This document shows positions 1 to 6,531 of a DNA stretch of 64,000 bases, in pieces. The first letter of the stretch is position 1. Every line of letters begins with the position of its first letter. The stretch is from Unio delphinus (Eukaryota; Mollusca; Bivalvia; Unionida; Unionidae). The translations under genes were made by a program, and so were the position numbers. Below the pieces are notes generated by a model that was not told the origin of the DNA, made no database searches, and worked only from the letters and a program-made list of their open reading frames with translations. The stretch covers positions 2,172,001-2,236,000 of the forward strand of contig JAQISU010000058.1 of NCBI GenBank assembly GCA_029339505.1. Reading direction: 5' to 3'.

Positions 1-40
1 CCCTTTCCGCTGTACCATGAATACGGGGTTCCTGGTAGTC

Positions 41-460
41 TTAGACCCTTTCCTTTTTTTTACCAGATCCACGAGTGGATCTGCGGATGGATCCGCCTGC
101 TGCCTTTTTCAATGCCATTCCTGCCGCGGTACCAACGGCTCCTAACGCTGCTGCCTTCGCTACCGCTGGGGCTGCTGCGGCAATCAACCCTGGAATCAAC
201 CCTAACAACGGGAATATACCACCAGTCTTTTCCATGTTTTTAATCGCGCTCGCAGAAAGAGTAATCTGAACTCCTTTTTTTTCTTTAAACGCTTTATTAA
301 AATGATTAACCTGAGTTTTCGTCAGCGATAGCTTATTCCCTCCGCCATTCATTTGATTAGGTTTCAGCGTTATTGTGGTTCCACATTGCTTAGCTGATTT
401 GGATTGTAGTTTTTTTATTTGACCAGGTGTCAACGTAACATTGATATTACTATACGACAT
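41..460 (-). CDS. Small hydrophobic/basic virion-associated protein (pX/pVI-like, tentative)
   Basis: 139 residues. The N-terminal 75 residues hold two or three short repeats of a Gln/Leu pattern (around residues 7-24, 28-53 and 63-72). Residues 81-117 are an Ala/Gly/Leu/Pro-rich hydrophobic stretch, followed by a basic tail. Small proteins with a hydrophobic segment and basic tail are usual in Polinton and adenovirus-like particles, where they act as capsid-associated or membrane-active peptides; that role here is inferred. It lies just downstream of the capsid gene on the same strand, as does its homologue in element C (20634-21099). The annotated end follows an A8 run. After that run another frame keeps resembling the C copy, so this C-terminus may be affected by a one-base length change. 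Confidence 0.6.
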   Translation of the reverse strand: MSYSNINVTLTPGQIKKLQSKSAKQCGTTITLKPNQMNGGGNKLSLTKTQVNHFNKAFKEKKGVQITLSASAIKNMEKTGGIFPLLGLIPGLIAAAAPAVAKAAALGAVGTAAGMALKKAAGGSIRRSTRGSGKKKERV

Positions 461-486
461 TATACAAAACAGATTGATTCTAAATT

Positions 487-505
487 AGAAATGCTAAGCA
501 TTTCT
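487..505. repeat. Short palindrome between capsid gene and small virion gene
   Basis: AGAAATGCTAAGCATTTCT, 9-bp perfect arms around one base. It lies in the spacer between the capsid stop and the next start. The homologous spacer in element C (about 20605-20633) is shorter and lacks it. It belongs to a family of short palindromes scattered through element A. Confidence 0.8.
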
Positions 506-527
506 GAAATTGTAAAGTAATTTTCAA

Positions 528-1937
528 TTACAGATTTTCCACTGGTGCATCTGCCAGTCTCATTCGTCCACCAACACCCTCGAGTATCATTGACTTATCA
601 CTGAGAATGACAGCAACCGCTCTATAATTAGCAATACCACCAGGACGGGTTACACGAGCTCGGAAGTGTATATCAACGACGGACTGTCTCATCAAGTCAA
701 GATGTTCCAGCGAAAAGTAATAAATCGGGTACAGACTTCTAAAATCCAACTGTGATATTTGTAGACCAGTATCGACATTTTGATCACGCCCCATATACGA
801 CAGCAACCGATGATAAACTCGTGCAATGTGGTTGTTTTCATAGTTAAGTTGTATATCCTCGGATGGTTCTTGCTGTCCGTTTATTTTCAACGAGACTTCA
901 TTAACACCTATCTGATCAAATATCATGTGGGAACGTTCTTGATTGTTTAATCGCGCAGTATTCTGTAGCGCAATAAAAATATGACGTGGAGCTGAAATAC
1001 CCTGTTTTGATGCTAGATGCCATGTAAGTGTACCATCAATATTAGAATCCATGGTATCTGTGGACGTTGACAACCAACTTAATAATCTCTTCCCCCCTTG
1101 ATCCATAAATGACAGTAACCGCGGTTCTGTTGACAACGACGAAGTCAACACTGGCATCCACAGTGATAGTTTTGATAAAATGACTTTACCAGCGGCAACG
1201 CCAGCACCGCGCCAGATTGCATAATTATCAGTACCTCTTCGTTCTAGTGCTATAGTATGCTTTACTCCATAGATAACTTTTCTGACGTTTCTACAAAATC
1301 CGAATATGTGATGGAGCGGAATAGCACATGAAAACCGTCGACGCTCTCCTTGCAACGTTGCTACTCTTGTTGCAAACCCTAGGTTGTAACCGGGAATATT
1401 ATTTATGACATCAAAATCAGCATCTGGTCTTGTATATCCGGCTGGTGCTGGATTAAGTGCTGTAACTTGTGTTGCCTTTACTCTAGAATACTGGACGTGC
1501 TCAGCGTTATCAGTAATATCCTTAGAGAACATCATAGATGGACCAGCCGATCTAGTATAATCATCAGAATATCTCGCTAACCCGATTATTCCCGTAGCAA
1601 CATCAACTTCACGTTCAATAGATTCGATTTCTCTTCCATCAATGAGATATCTAGCACTTTCAAATAACGCCATGATGCCATTGTTAACAAAACCAACTCG
1701 GATAGTTGGGTTATTTGCATATGGTGTATCATCATGCTGTAAAAGTTCACCTTCGACTTCAATAAAGGCTTCAGCGGGTAAAAAGTATTTACTGGTATCA
1801 TGAACTTGAAGTTCAATTCTTCCACGAAGATCAGGTTGTACTGCGTGATAGGCAAAAAATTGATAATCACGTACAGAATCATCTTTAAGCACTGGGGCGT
1901 CCATGTCAAATGCAACATCAGGGTTCTGTTTGAACAT
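528..1937 (-). CDS. Major capsid protein (double jelly-roll type, Polinton/adintovirus-like)
   Basis: 469 residues, recognised as the capsid (hexon-like) family of Polinton and adintovirus-type elements. The conserved look includes the NNGIM-LF-SARY-IDGREIE region near residues 87-110, the central CAIPLHHIFGFC segment and the following KVIYG-KH-ALERR segment. These parts match the decayed copy in element C (19436-20604) closely. The double jelly-roll proteins form the trimeric capsomers of icosahedral particles. The gene has a box reading GGGTATATAATA within 20 bases of the ATG, which suggests strong or late expression. Its neighbours on both sides are other virion-type genes on the same strand. 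Family assignment rests on pattern recognition; a structure prediction would settle it. Confidence 0.82.
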   Translation of the reverse strand: MFKQNPDVAFDMDAPVLKDDSVRDYQFFAYHAVQPDLRGRIELQVHDTSKYFLPAEAFIEVEGELLQHDDTPYANNPTIRVGFVNNGIMALFESARYLIDGREIESIEREVDVATGIIGLARYSDDYTRSAGPSMMFSKDITDNAEHVQYSRVKATQVTALNPAPAGYTRPDADFDVINNIPGYNLGFATRVATLQGERRRFSCAIPLHHIFGFCRNVRKVIYGVKHTIALERRGTDNYAIWRGAGVAAGKVILSKLSLWMPVLTSSLSTEPRLLSFMDQGGKRLLSWLSTSTDTMDSNIDGTLTWHLASKQGISAPRHIFIALQNTARLNNQERSHMIFDQIGVNEVSLKINGQQEPSEDIQLNYENNHIARVYHRLLSYMGRDQNVDTGLQISQLDFRSLYPIYYFSLEHLDLMRQSVVDIHFRARVTRPGGIANYRAVAVILSDKSMILEGVGGRMRLADAPVENL

Positions 1938-1973
1938 TTTTTATTATATACCCGTTGGTCTAAATTAGAAATC

Positions 1974-1990
1974 GGAAACGCTAGCATTTC
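1974..1990. repeat. Short palindrome upstream of the capsid gene
   Basis: GGAAACGCTAGCATTTC, a GAAA...TTTC palindrome with one C-A mismatch in the stem. It sits between the capsid promoter region and the divergent small gene at 2091. Confidence 0.65.
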
Positions 1991-2090
1991 TGAGAGGTGA
2001 AATCACTCAAAATCGATGCAAAATACAGAAATTGAAAATAAAAAAAAATAATATTATGTTAAATTAATTATTTAGTTGGGTATATTAATA

Positions 2091-2393
2091 ATGTTGCTGA
2101 TGAAAACAAATCTAGATAACGAAGATCAAATCGAAAATACAAATATTTCAATAACTATAACAACTGAGAATCCTATTCAAATAACCAGAAACATTAGTGT
2201 TTCTAATACAAGTATAAGAAATGCTAGCATTTCTACTGAAACCATCGAAAATTCAGAAAATACAAGTATTTCAATAACTATAACAATTGGAAATCCTGTC
2301 CAAATAAATATAACCAGAAACGCAAGCGTTTCTAACACAAGTGTTTCTAATACAAGTATAAGAAATGCTAGTAATTCTAGTGATGATTTTTGA
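2091..2393 (+). CDS. Low-complexity Asn/Ser/Thr/Ile gene built largely of palindromic repeats
   Basis: About 100 residues; an in-frame alternative start lies upstream at 2076 and another ATG at 2100. From about residue 15 on, the protein is made of Asn-x-Ser/Thr repeats (NTSIS, NASVSN, NTSIRNAS), encoded by a chain of short palindromes. The DNA just before the ATG reads GGGTATATTAATA, very like the box before the divergent capsid gene, so it may really be expressed. It contains many potential N-glycosylation sequons but no clear signal peptide or membrane segment. No counterpart is seen in elements B or C. I do not recognise a function; the frame could also be a by-product of repeat growth. 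Confidence 0.4.
   Translation: MLLMKTNLDNEDQIENTNISITITTENPIQITRNISVSNTSIRNASISTETIENSENTSISITITIGNPVQINITRNASVSNTSVSNTSIRNASNSSDDF
2187..2333. repeat. Cluster of three related palindromes inside the low-complexity gene
   Basis: The three copies are AGAAACATTAGTGTTTCT (2187-2204), AGAAATGCTAGCATTTCT (2217-2234) and AGAAACGCAAGCGTTTCT (2316-2333). The outer AGAAA/TTTCT arms are constant. The inner bases differ between copies, and in the second and third copies both arms change together so the stem is kept (TGC/GCA and CGC/GCG). Confidence 0.85.
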
Positions 2394-2404
2394 GAAAATA
2401 TTAT

Positions 2405-2905
2405 TCACCGACGTCGGAAATTCTTTGAATTAGAAAATGCTTTAGTACTTTTAAAGCCACTTCCTGCTATCATATTTGCTGTTATGTTATCCTGCAATGA
2501 CGGGGTTATTAATGACTGTAGTTTTTTATCCACGGCGTTATTTATTATTTTACTAACCTGTGTAGGCATTACTGCAGTAGATGGTAGTGAAGTCATTCTA
2601 GAAATGCTAGCATTTCCAGGTTTTGAAAAATTTCTACGTCGAACTAGCGCTGTTAGTTTATCCCGAGCGGCTGAAAATGCCTTACTAGCAAGATCACCAA
2701 CAGCGCTAATACCCTTATCTCGGATAACATCAATTGCTTTCATCGATAATTGTTTTACTAGCGGAGCCACTTTTGGAGCCATTCTTGAAAATAATCCCAT
2801 TATAGTATTACCGAGACCATCTCCATAGTATACTCGGTATTTTGGCAATCGTGAGTTTACCACGTAGACATTAGTTGGTTTATCATGGTTGTAGTGTATG
2901 ATCAT
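2405..2905 (-). CDS. Small basic virion-type protein, Gly-rich/amphipathic N-terminal half
   Basis: 166 residues. A GDGLGNTIMGLFSRMAPKVAPLVKQ segment (split here as residues 28-52) starts an amphipathic, Lys/Arg-rich region that runs to about residue 92. A C-terminal domain around residues 108-140 is also conserved in element B. Such GLG-x-LF proteins recur next to capsid genes in Polinton-like elements and are thought to be core or minor capsid proteins; the role is inferred. The homologue in B (32532-32954) lacks about ten residues found here near 91-105, including GNASIS, which is encoded by a palindrome at 2601-2616. The start is supported by a TATATAG box about eight bases upstream. Confidence 0.6.
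   Translation of the reverse strand: MIIHYNHDKPTNVYVVNSRLPKYRVYYGDGLGNTIMGLFSRMAPKVAPLVKQLSMKAIDVIRDKGISAVGDLASKAFSAARDKLTALVRRRNFSKPGNASISRMTSLPSTAVMPTQVSKIINNAVDKKLQSLITPSLQDNITANMIAGSGFKSTKAFSNSKNFRRR
2601..2616. repeat. Palindrome inside a coding region (166-residue protein)
   Basis: GAAATGCTAGCATTTC, a perfect 16-bp palindrome in frame within the gene at 2405-2905. The element B homologue is about ten residues (30 nt) shorter at this point, so it looks like an in-frame insertion. Confidence 0.8.
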
Positions 2906-2914
2906 TCTCTATAT

Positions 2915-2943
2915 AGAAGTATTATACTTCTAACACTAGTGTT
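2915..2943. repeat. Two adjacent palindromes upstream of the 166-residue gene
   Basis: AGAAGTATTATACTTCT (2915-2931) is directly followed by AACACTAGTGTT (2932-2943). Both are perfect or near-perfect stems in the spacer between two minus-strand genes, close to the start of the left one. Confidence 0.75.
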
Positions 2944-2970
2944 TCCAAATACTAAAGCATTTCCAATTAT

Positions 2971-4053
2971 CTAATCGCTATGATAACCGTAGAAATTCAA
3001 AGAATTTCCATCCAAAGAATTTTCGGCTAACTCTTCAATGAAATCTCTATATGTTGCAATATCCATGATACCACCTTGAAATAATCGCCTACAGATATCA
3101 GCTGCTTCATTGATTATTTCTGGTGAGTTATTCCCGGCTCGTTTTCCTCCTACAAGTACTTCTAATCGTGATATATCACCGAGAATATTACCAGGGCAAG
3201 TTACATTAGAGTTTCCAACTAAACCACTGCCTGTTTTTTTAGTTGTACCAGTTGCACCTTGTGTTTTTATTTCTGAACCGGGTTTTGGTAATCTAAGAAA
3301 TTCAGGGTCTGATTTAGCTTTTTTTACTCCTTCATTAATTCCATTCTGAAAGTCTATATACGACTGTTCTTCCTTCCTCCTCTCAGTAAGATTCTTAATA
3401 TTCTTCTTCGTTTTATACAACCAATCATACCAGTTATCTTTTGATATGTTACTATCCTTATACTCCTTTTTGAGAATTCCCCCTTTCATATTATAACTCT
3501 TGACAGCAAACTCACCAAAGGTGATGTAATCGCTGGGTTTTTTAAATTGAAATTCTTGTATTTCTGATACAATCTCAGGTTTGATTTTATCTATAAAGGC
3601 AACACGACTCTTCGTGGAAACTGCGCCTTCTTGTTCTTCTTCTTCCTCTTCTTCTTCTTGTTCTTGCTGTCGTTGTAGTTCTTCTCGTTCTTCTTGTTCT
3701 TGCTGTCGTTGTAGTTCCATCTCCCCTGCGATTTCACCTGGAAGTATTTGTACAGCTTGTTTCGTTTGTTTAGTTCGTTTTGCTATTTTCTCCAACACAG
3801 GGAGAAGAGGCTTCTCTGTTCTAGGACCTTCTTTAGGGACATCTCCGTATATCGCCCGTTCAGTTGCTGTTTTCACACCCTCAGTTGCACTAACAATAGG
3901 TTTGAAGAGTTGTTCTGTATCCTCTGTAAAGTCAGTCTGAAGTAATTGCCGTTGTTGAAGTTTTTCACGTATGCGATCACGAAGGGGTAATATTTTCTTA
4001 AGAGCTTCAAGTCTTTCTTTAGTGTTCCGTGTGGTCAATGATTGTCCTATCAT
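2971..4053 (-). CDS. 360-residue Glu/Gln-rich coiled-coil protein, virion block
   Basis: The first 100 residues are helical and basic. Residues about 111-142 are almost only Glu, Gln and Arg and are probably a coiled coil. A more ordered part follows, containing DNWYDWLYKTKK near residue 200. The C-terminal 60 residues (EAADICRRLFQGGIMDI region) are conserved in element B (32987-34023); element C keeps only the N-terminal part (17513-18070). In B and C this gene starts right beside the terminal repeat, whereas here it faces the 116-residue gene. The extreme C-terminus is about 11 residues longer than in B, and the extra part is encoded by a palindrome at 2992-3008. I do not recognise the family; a scaffold or minor structural role is only a guess. 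Confidence 0.6.
   Translation of the reverse strand: MIGQSLTTRNTKERLEALKKILPLRDRIREKLQQRQLLQTDFTEDTEQLFKPIVSATEGVKTATERAIYGDVPKEGPRTEKPLLPVLEKIAKRTKQTKQAVQILPGEIAGEMELQRQQEQEEREELQRQQEQEEEEEEEEQEGAVSTKSRVAFIDKIKPEIVSEIQEFQFKKPSDYITFGEFAVKSYNMKGGILKKEYKDSNISKDNWYDWLYKTKKNIKNLTERRKEEQSYIDFQNGINEGVKKAKSDPEFLRLPKPGSEIKTQGATGTTKKTGSGLVGNSNVTCPGNILGDISRLEVLVGGKRAGNNSPEIINEAADICRRLFQGGIMDIATYRDFIEELAENSLDGNSLNFYGYHSD
2992..3008. repeat. Palindrome at the 3' end of the 360-residue gene
   Basis: GAAATTCAAAGAATTTC, 7-bp perfect arms with loop AAA, followed by a second AAAGAATTTTC half. It encodes part of an 11-residue C-terminal extension absent from the element B homologue. Confidence 0.75.
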
Positions 4054-4372
4054 TATTAAAAGAGTATCATTATTGTCAATTAAAAATCCTTTGGATTTTC
4101 AAATGCAAAATATTTCATTACAATTTCAATTGTGAAACTGGACAAACAAAATAAATCACTAACCTAAAAATGCAAAGTATTTTAATACTTCCTTGTTGTT
4201 ACACACACATAATTTTACTTCCACATAGTGTGTATACCGTACTGGTTATACAAACAAAGGAGGCTCTCTACGCGTGGGGCTCATCAAACTCAAAATCCAA
4301 AATCCAAAATCCAAAATTCTACGAATTTTTAACGAATTTTTAACGAATTTTTAACGAATTTTTAACGAATTT
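4054..4372. other. Spacer with palindromes and an 11-bp tandem repeat
   Basis: No gene seen. It holds AAAATCCTTTGGATTTT (4083-4099), AAGTATTTTAATACTT (4175-4190), about three copies of CAAAATC, and about five copies of an 11-bp unit GAATTTTTAAC ending at the stop of the next gene. In elements B and C the corresponding place, upstream of the 360-residue gene, is the terminal repeat, so this spacer may mark a rearrangement junction. I could not recognise a terminal repeat here. Confidence 0.6.
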
Positions 4373-4723
4373 TTATTGAGAGTTTTCCATTAACGTTTTT
4401 AATTGTCTCGCCTTATGGTTAATAAGCTTTCTTTGTTCATAATCTAAACCTAATTGCTTACGTACACGTTCAACGATGCTACATAATGGTACGAATATAT
4501 TAACATCTTCAGTATTGACTAAACTTTCACGTATAAACTTTTGTATCCGCTTAATTAAAAAATATTTTTTAGATAGGACGTATTTTCCCGTCTGTTCTGC
4601 AAATTGTATATCCTCGAAATCGGTCATAATTTGATCACAATCTAACCCTGAACATAATTTTACATTTTGATCCTTCAGCTTGTTGATTTCAATAATAATC
4701 AATTTGAGATTTTCAATATTCAT
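4373..4723 (-). CDS. 116-residue protein of unknown function
   Basis: A small, charged, probably helical protein (Lys/Glu/Ile-rich) without a clear signal peptide, membrane segment or metal site. A TATTATATAAT sequence abuts the ATG, as for most genes of this element, which supports the start. It lies between the virion block and the non-coding stretch upstream of the HNH gene. Elements B and C show no clear homologue; the two small minus-strand frames at 25169-25761 in C occupy a similar position but do not obviously align. I do not recognise it. Confidence 0.5.
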   Translation of the reverse strand: MNIENLKLIIIEINKLKDQNVKLCSGLDCDQIMTDFEDIQFAEQTGKYVLSKKYFLIKRIQKFIRESLVNTEDVNIFVPLCSIVERVRKQLGLDYEQRKLINHKARQLKTLMENSQ

Positions 4724-5645
4724 ATTATATAATAATATATTTGTTTAAATACAAAGTATGAAAATTCTTTAGAATTAAAAATACAAAGTATTTCAAATAC
4801 AAAGTATTAAAAATACAAAGTATTTTCAAAATGAATTCTGGATACACTAAGGTGTTGATCATCTTAGTATACCCAGAAGCTTAATGCGATTATAGGTGAT
4901 TATGATTATATATAATGAATGACGACGGCACATTCACCGTTTTGAACCCCCTTGGTGTTTTATACATCAAGCAGCGCTCAACGGTTACAACCGACAAACA
5001 CATAACAATAGATTATAGGTGAACATGACGACGGCACAATAACCCCTGATCTAGTGTGGTAGGCGGTTATATACACATAGGACGGTACAACAATAGATTA
5101 TAGGTGACACAATGAATTGATTTCAATGACAATGGATGACGCGGGCTATTCTACATTCAAGTGTAAACAAAACCGCAAAATCGAAACTTTGGTTTTGAAT
5201 GTCAATAATAACGTTCATACCACGTGTGACGGTGTGGTTTTGTTTACACTTGAATTTCGGCTAAATGCCCAATTATAATAAAGACGAATTTGTATATATA
5301 CACTCATTACGACGAGGTGATATAAAAGAGGTGTAGTGATTGTAATTATTTGTTTGTTTATTAGCGATCACTGACAATGTTGAAAACATGCATAATACTT
5401 GAAACAGACACTAAAAAAAATGTTTAAATACGACGTGTTTATAAAACAGTTCTGTTAATACTTGAAAAAAGACAAAATTGATTGTGTTTTGTTCAGATTT
5501 ATGTAATTATAACAGCCAATGAAAAATCGAAGATTTTCCAACATTAATATTTCCATGTTTAAAATCCGTAACTCTGTCATTGATGATTTGTCACACGTGT
5601 TATACCTAACGGAGTTATTCCCCGTGAAATCCGTAAGATTTCAGA
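4724..5645. other. 0.9-kb non-coding stretch with short repeats
   Basis: The largest gene-free part of element A. It contains AAATACAAAGTATTT-type palindromes between 4749 and 4830, three or four copies of a GATTATAGGTGA motif (near 4894, 5013 and 5093), two copies of GACGACGGCACA, a 19-bp perfect inverted repeat (5156-5254) and a TGAAATC/GATTTCA palindrome at 5625-5643. Repeated short motifs plus a large inverted repeat fit a replication origin or regulatory region, but this is inference. Confidence 0.55.
5156..5254. repeat. 19-bp perfect inverted repeat, 61-bp spacer
   Basis: TTCAAGTGTAAACAAAACC (5156-5174) and its exact reverse complement (5236-5254). This is the longest perfect internal inverted repeat I found in element A. 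It could form a cruciform, bind a replication or regulatory protein as a pair of sites, or be the relic of an old terminus. Confidence 0.8.
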
Positions 5646-6140
5646 TTATACAGTTACGTAAGTAAATTGAATTTTATTATTAAAGCGTTTTGAAAAAGCG
5701 GTCTTATAAATTCCCTCTGCTACTTTTTGTACCGAGGAGGTGTGAATATCGAAATACTTACCAGCTTCTGACATTGATTGAAATACCATCTCCTTGTTGT
5801 CAGTGTCCATTGACTTTACTGATCTAGCATTTTTCGGGTATTTCCCAGTTCTTCCTCGTTTTGTGTTTTCACATTGAGAAATAGCTTGAAGGTTGTTCAA
5901 TTTGTTATTCTTAGTATCGGAATCAATATGATCAATAACAAAACCATCTTTGATTGATTCGTTATACACTTCGAAAACGAAACGGTGATTGAGATACATT
6001 TTCCCTCCAGCTTTAAATATCAAATACCCCATACCATTATCCCACCCAATAGATTTCTTATTTTTACTGTGTCTAACAACACCATCACGAGAAGCTTCGT
6101 AATTTTTAATAACAGGATGTCTTTGAAATTCTTGGCTCAT
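5646..6140 (-). CDS. HNH endonuclease, free-standing (homing-type)
   Basis: 164 residues. The core VIDHIDSDTKNNKLNNL lies at residues 68-84, with H52 and the D70-H71 pair plus downstream Asn residues in the usual HNH spacing. The N-terminal part (HPVIKNYEASRDGVVRH) resembles the substrate-recognition region found before many phage and virus HNH enzymes. HNH enzymes cut or nick DNA with a metal ion. It is co-oriented with the Cys-rich gene 15 bp upstream. In element C the two are a single reading frame (25730-26386), so they probably act together. TTATATATAA lies directly before the ATG. It could be a selfish homing enzyme or part of viral replication. Confidence 0.8.
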   Translation of the reverse strand: MSQEFQRHPVIKNYEASRDGVVRHSKNKKSIGWDNGMGYLIFKAGGKMYLNHRFVFEVYNESIKDGFVIDHIDSDTKNNKLNNLQAISQCENTKRGRTGKYPKNARSVKSMDTDNKEMVFQSMSEAGKYFDIHTSSVQKVAEGIYKTAFSKRFNNKIQFTYVTV

Positions 6141-6155
6141 TTATATATAATATAT

Positions 6156-6488
6156 CTATTTGTCTAATTCGTTAATTGGCTGAATTATAACATTGGCAAA
6201 TCTTTTTAAATAATCAGCCGTAGTTTTTATGATTTTGCCGTCATTGACGTCGTTAGGATTTTTGATTCTTCGCTTGTCATAATAACGTTTTAACTCTCTA
6301 TAACGCTTATCCCCGCAATTAATGCATAACTGCGACTTACCTCTTACACCTACCCCACAATGCAAGCATGGTAGAGGTCCCTCCGAACCGTTTCTTACAC
6401 TCTGCATATGATACCCACAGAATTCATTTCTACATGATTTGTTACACGGAGTCTTTGATCCAATCATAAGCCATTTGCAATGATTCAT
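6156..6488 (-). CDS. Cys-rich zinc-binding protein paired with HNH enzyme
   Basis: 110 residues with several Cys/His pairs in the first 60: CNKSC, a C-x2-H pair, then CLHCG and CINCG, consistent with one or two structural zinc sites. The C-terminal 50 residues are basic and helical. It lies immediately upstream of the HNH gene on the same strand and diverges from the polymerase gene with a 43-bp gap, so the two promoters must be compact. Element C carries a matching zinc region fused to the HNH domain, which makes a DNA-binding partner role plausible. Function is inferred. Confidence 0.65.
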   Translation of the reverse strand: MNHCKWLMIGSKTPCNKSCRNEFCGYHMQSVRNGSEGPLPCLHCGVGVRGKSQLCINCGDKRYRELKRYYDKRRIKNPNDVNDGKIIKTTADYLKRFANVIIQPINELDK

Positions 6489-6531
6489 TATATAAAAATT
6501 TTCTTATTTAAATACTTGTTTTAATTATAAT

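Noticed and set aside
1586..1987. Open frame opposite in register to the capsid gene
   Set aside because: Same strand as the capsid gene but another frame, without motif; a shadow of it.
4201..4330. Internal terminal repeat upstream of the 360-residue gene in element A
   Set aside because: Expected from the layout of B and C, but I could not see the AGCAGCAGA start or the GGGT block here.
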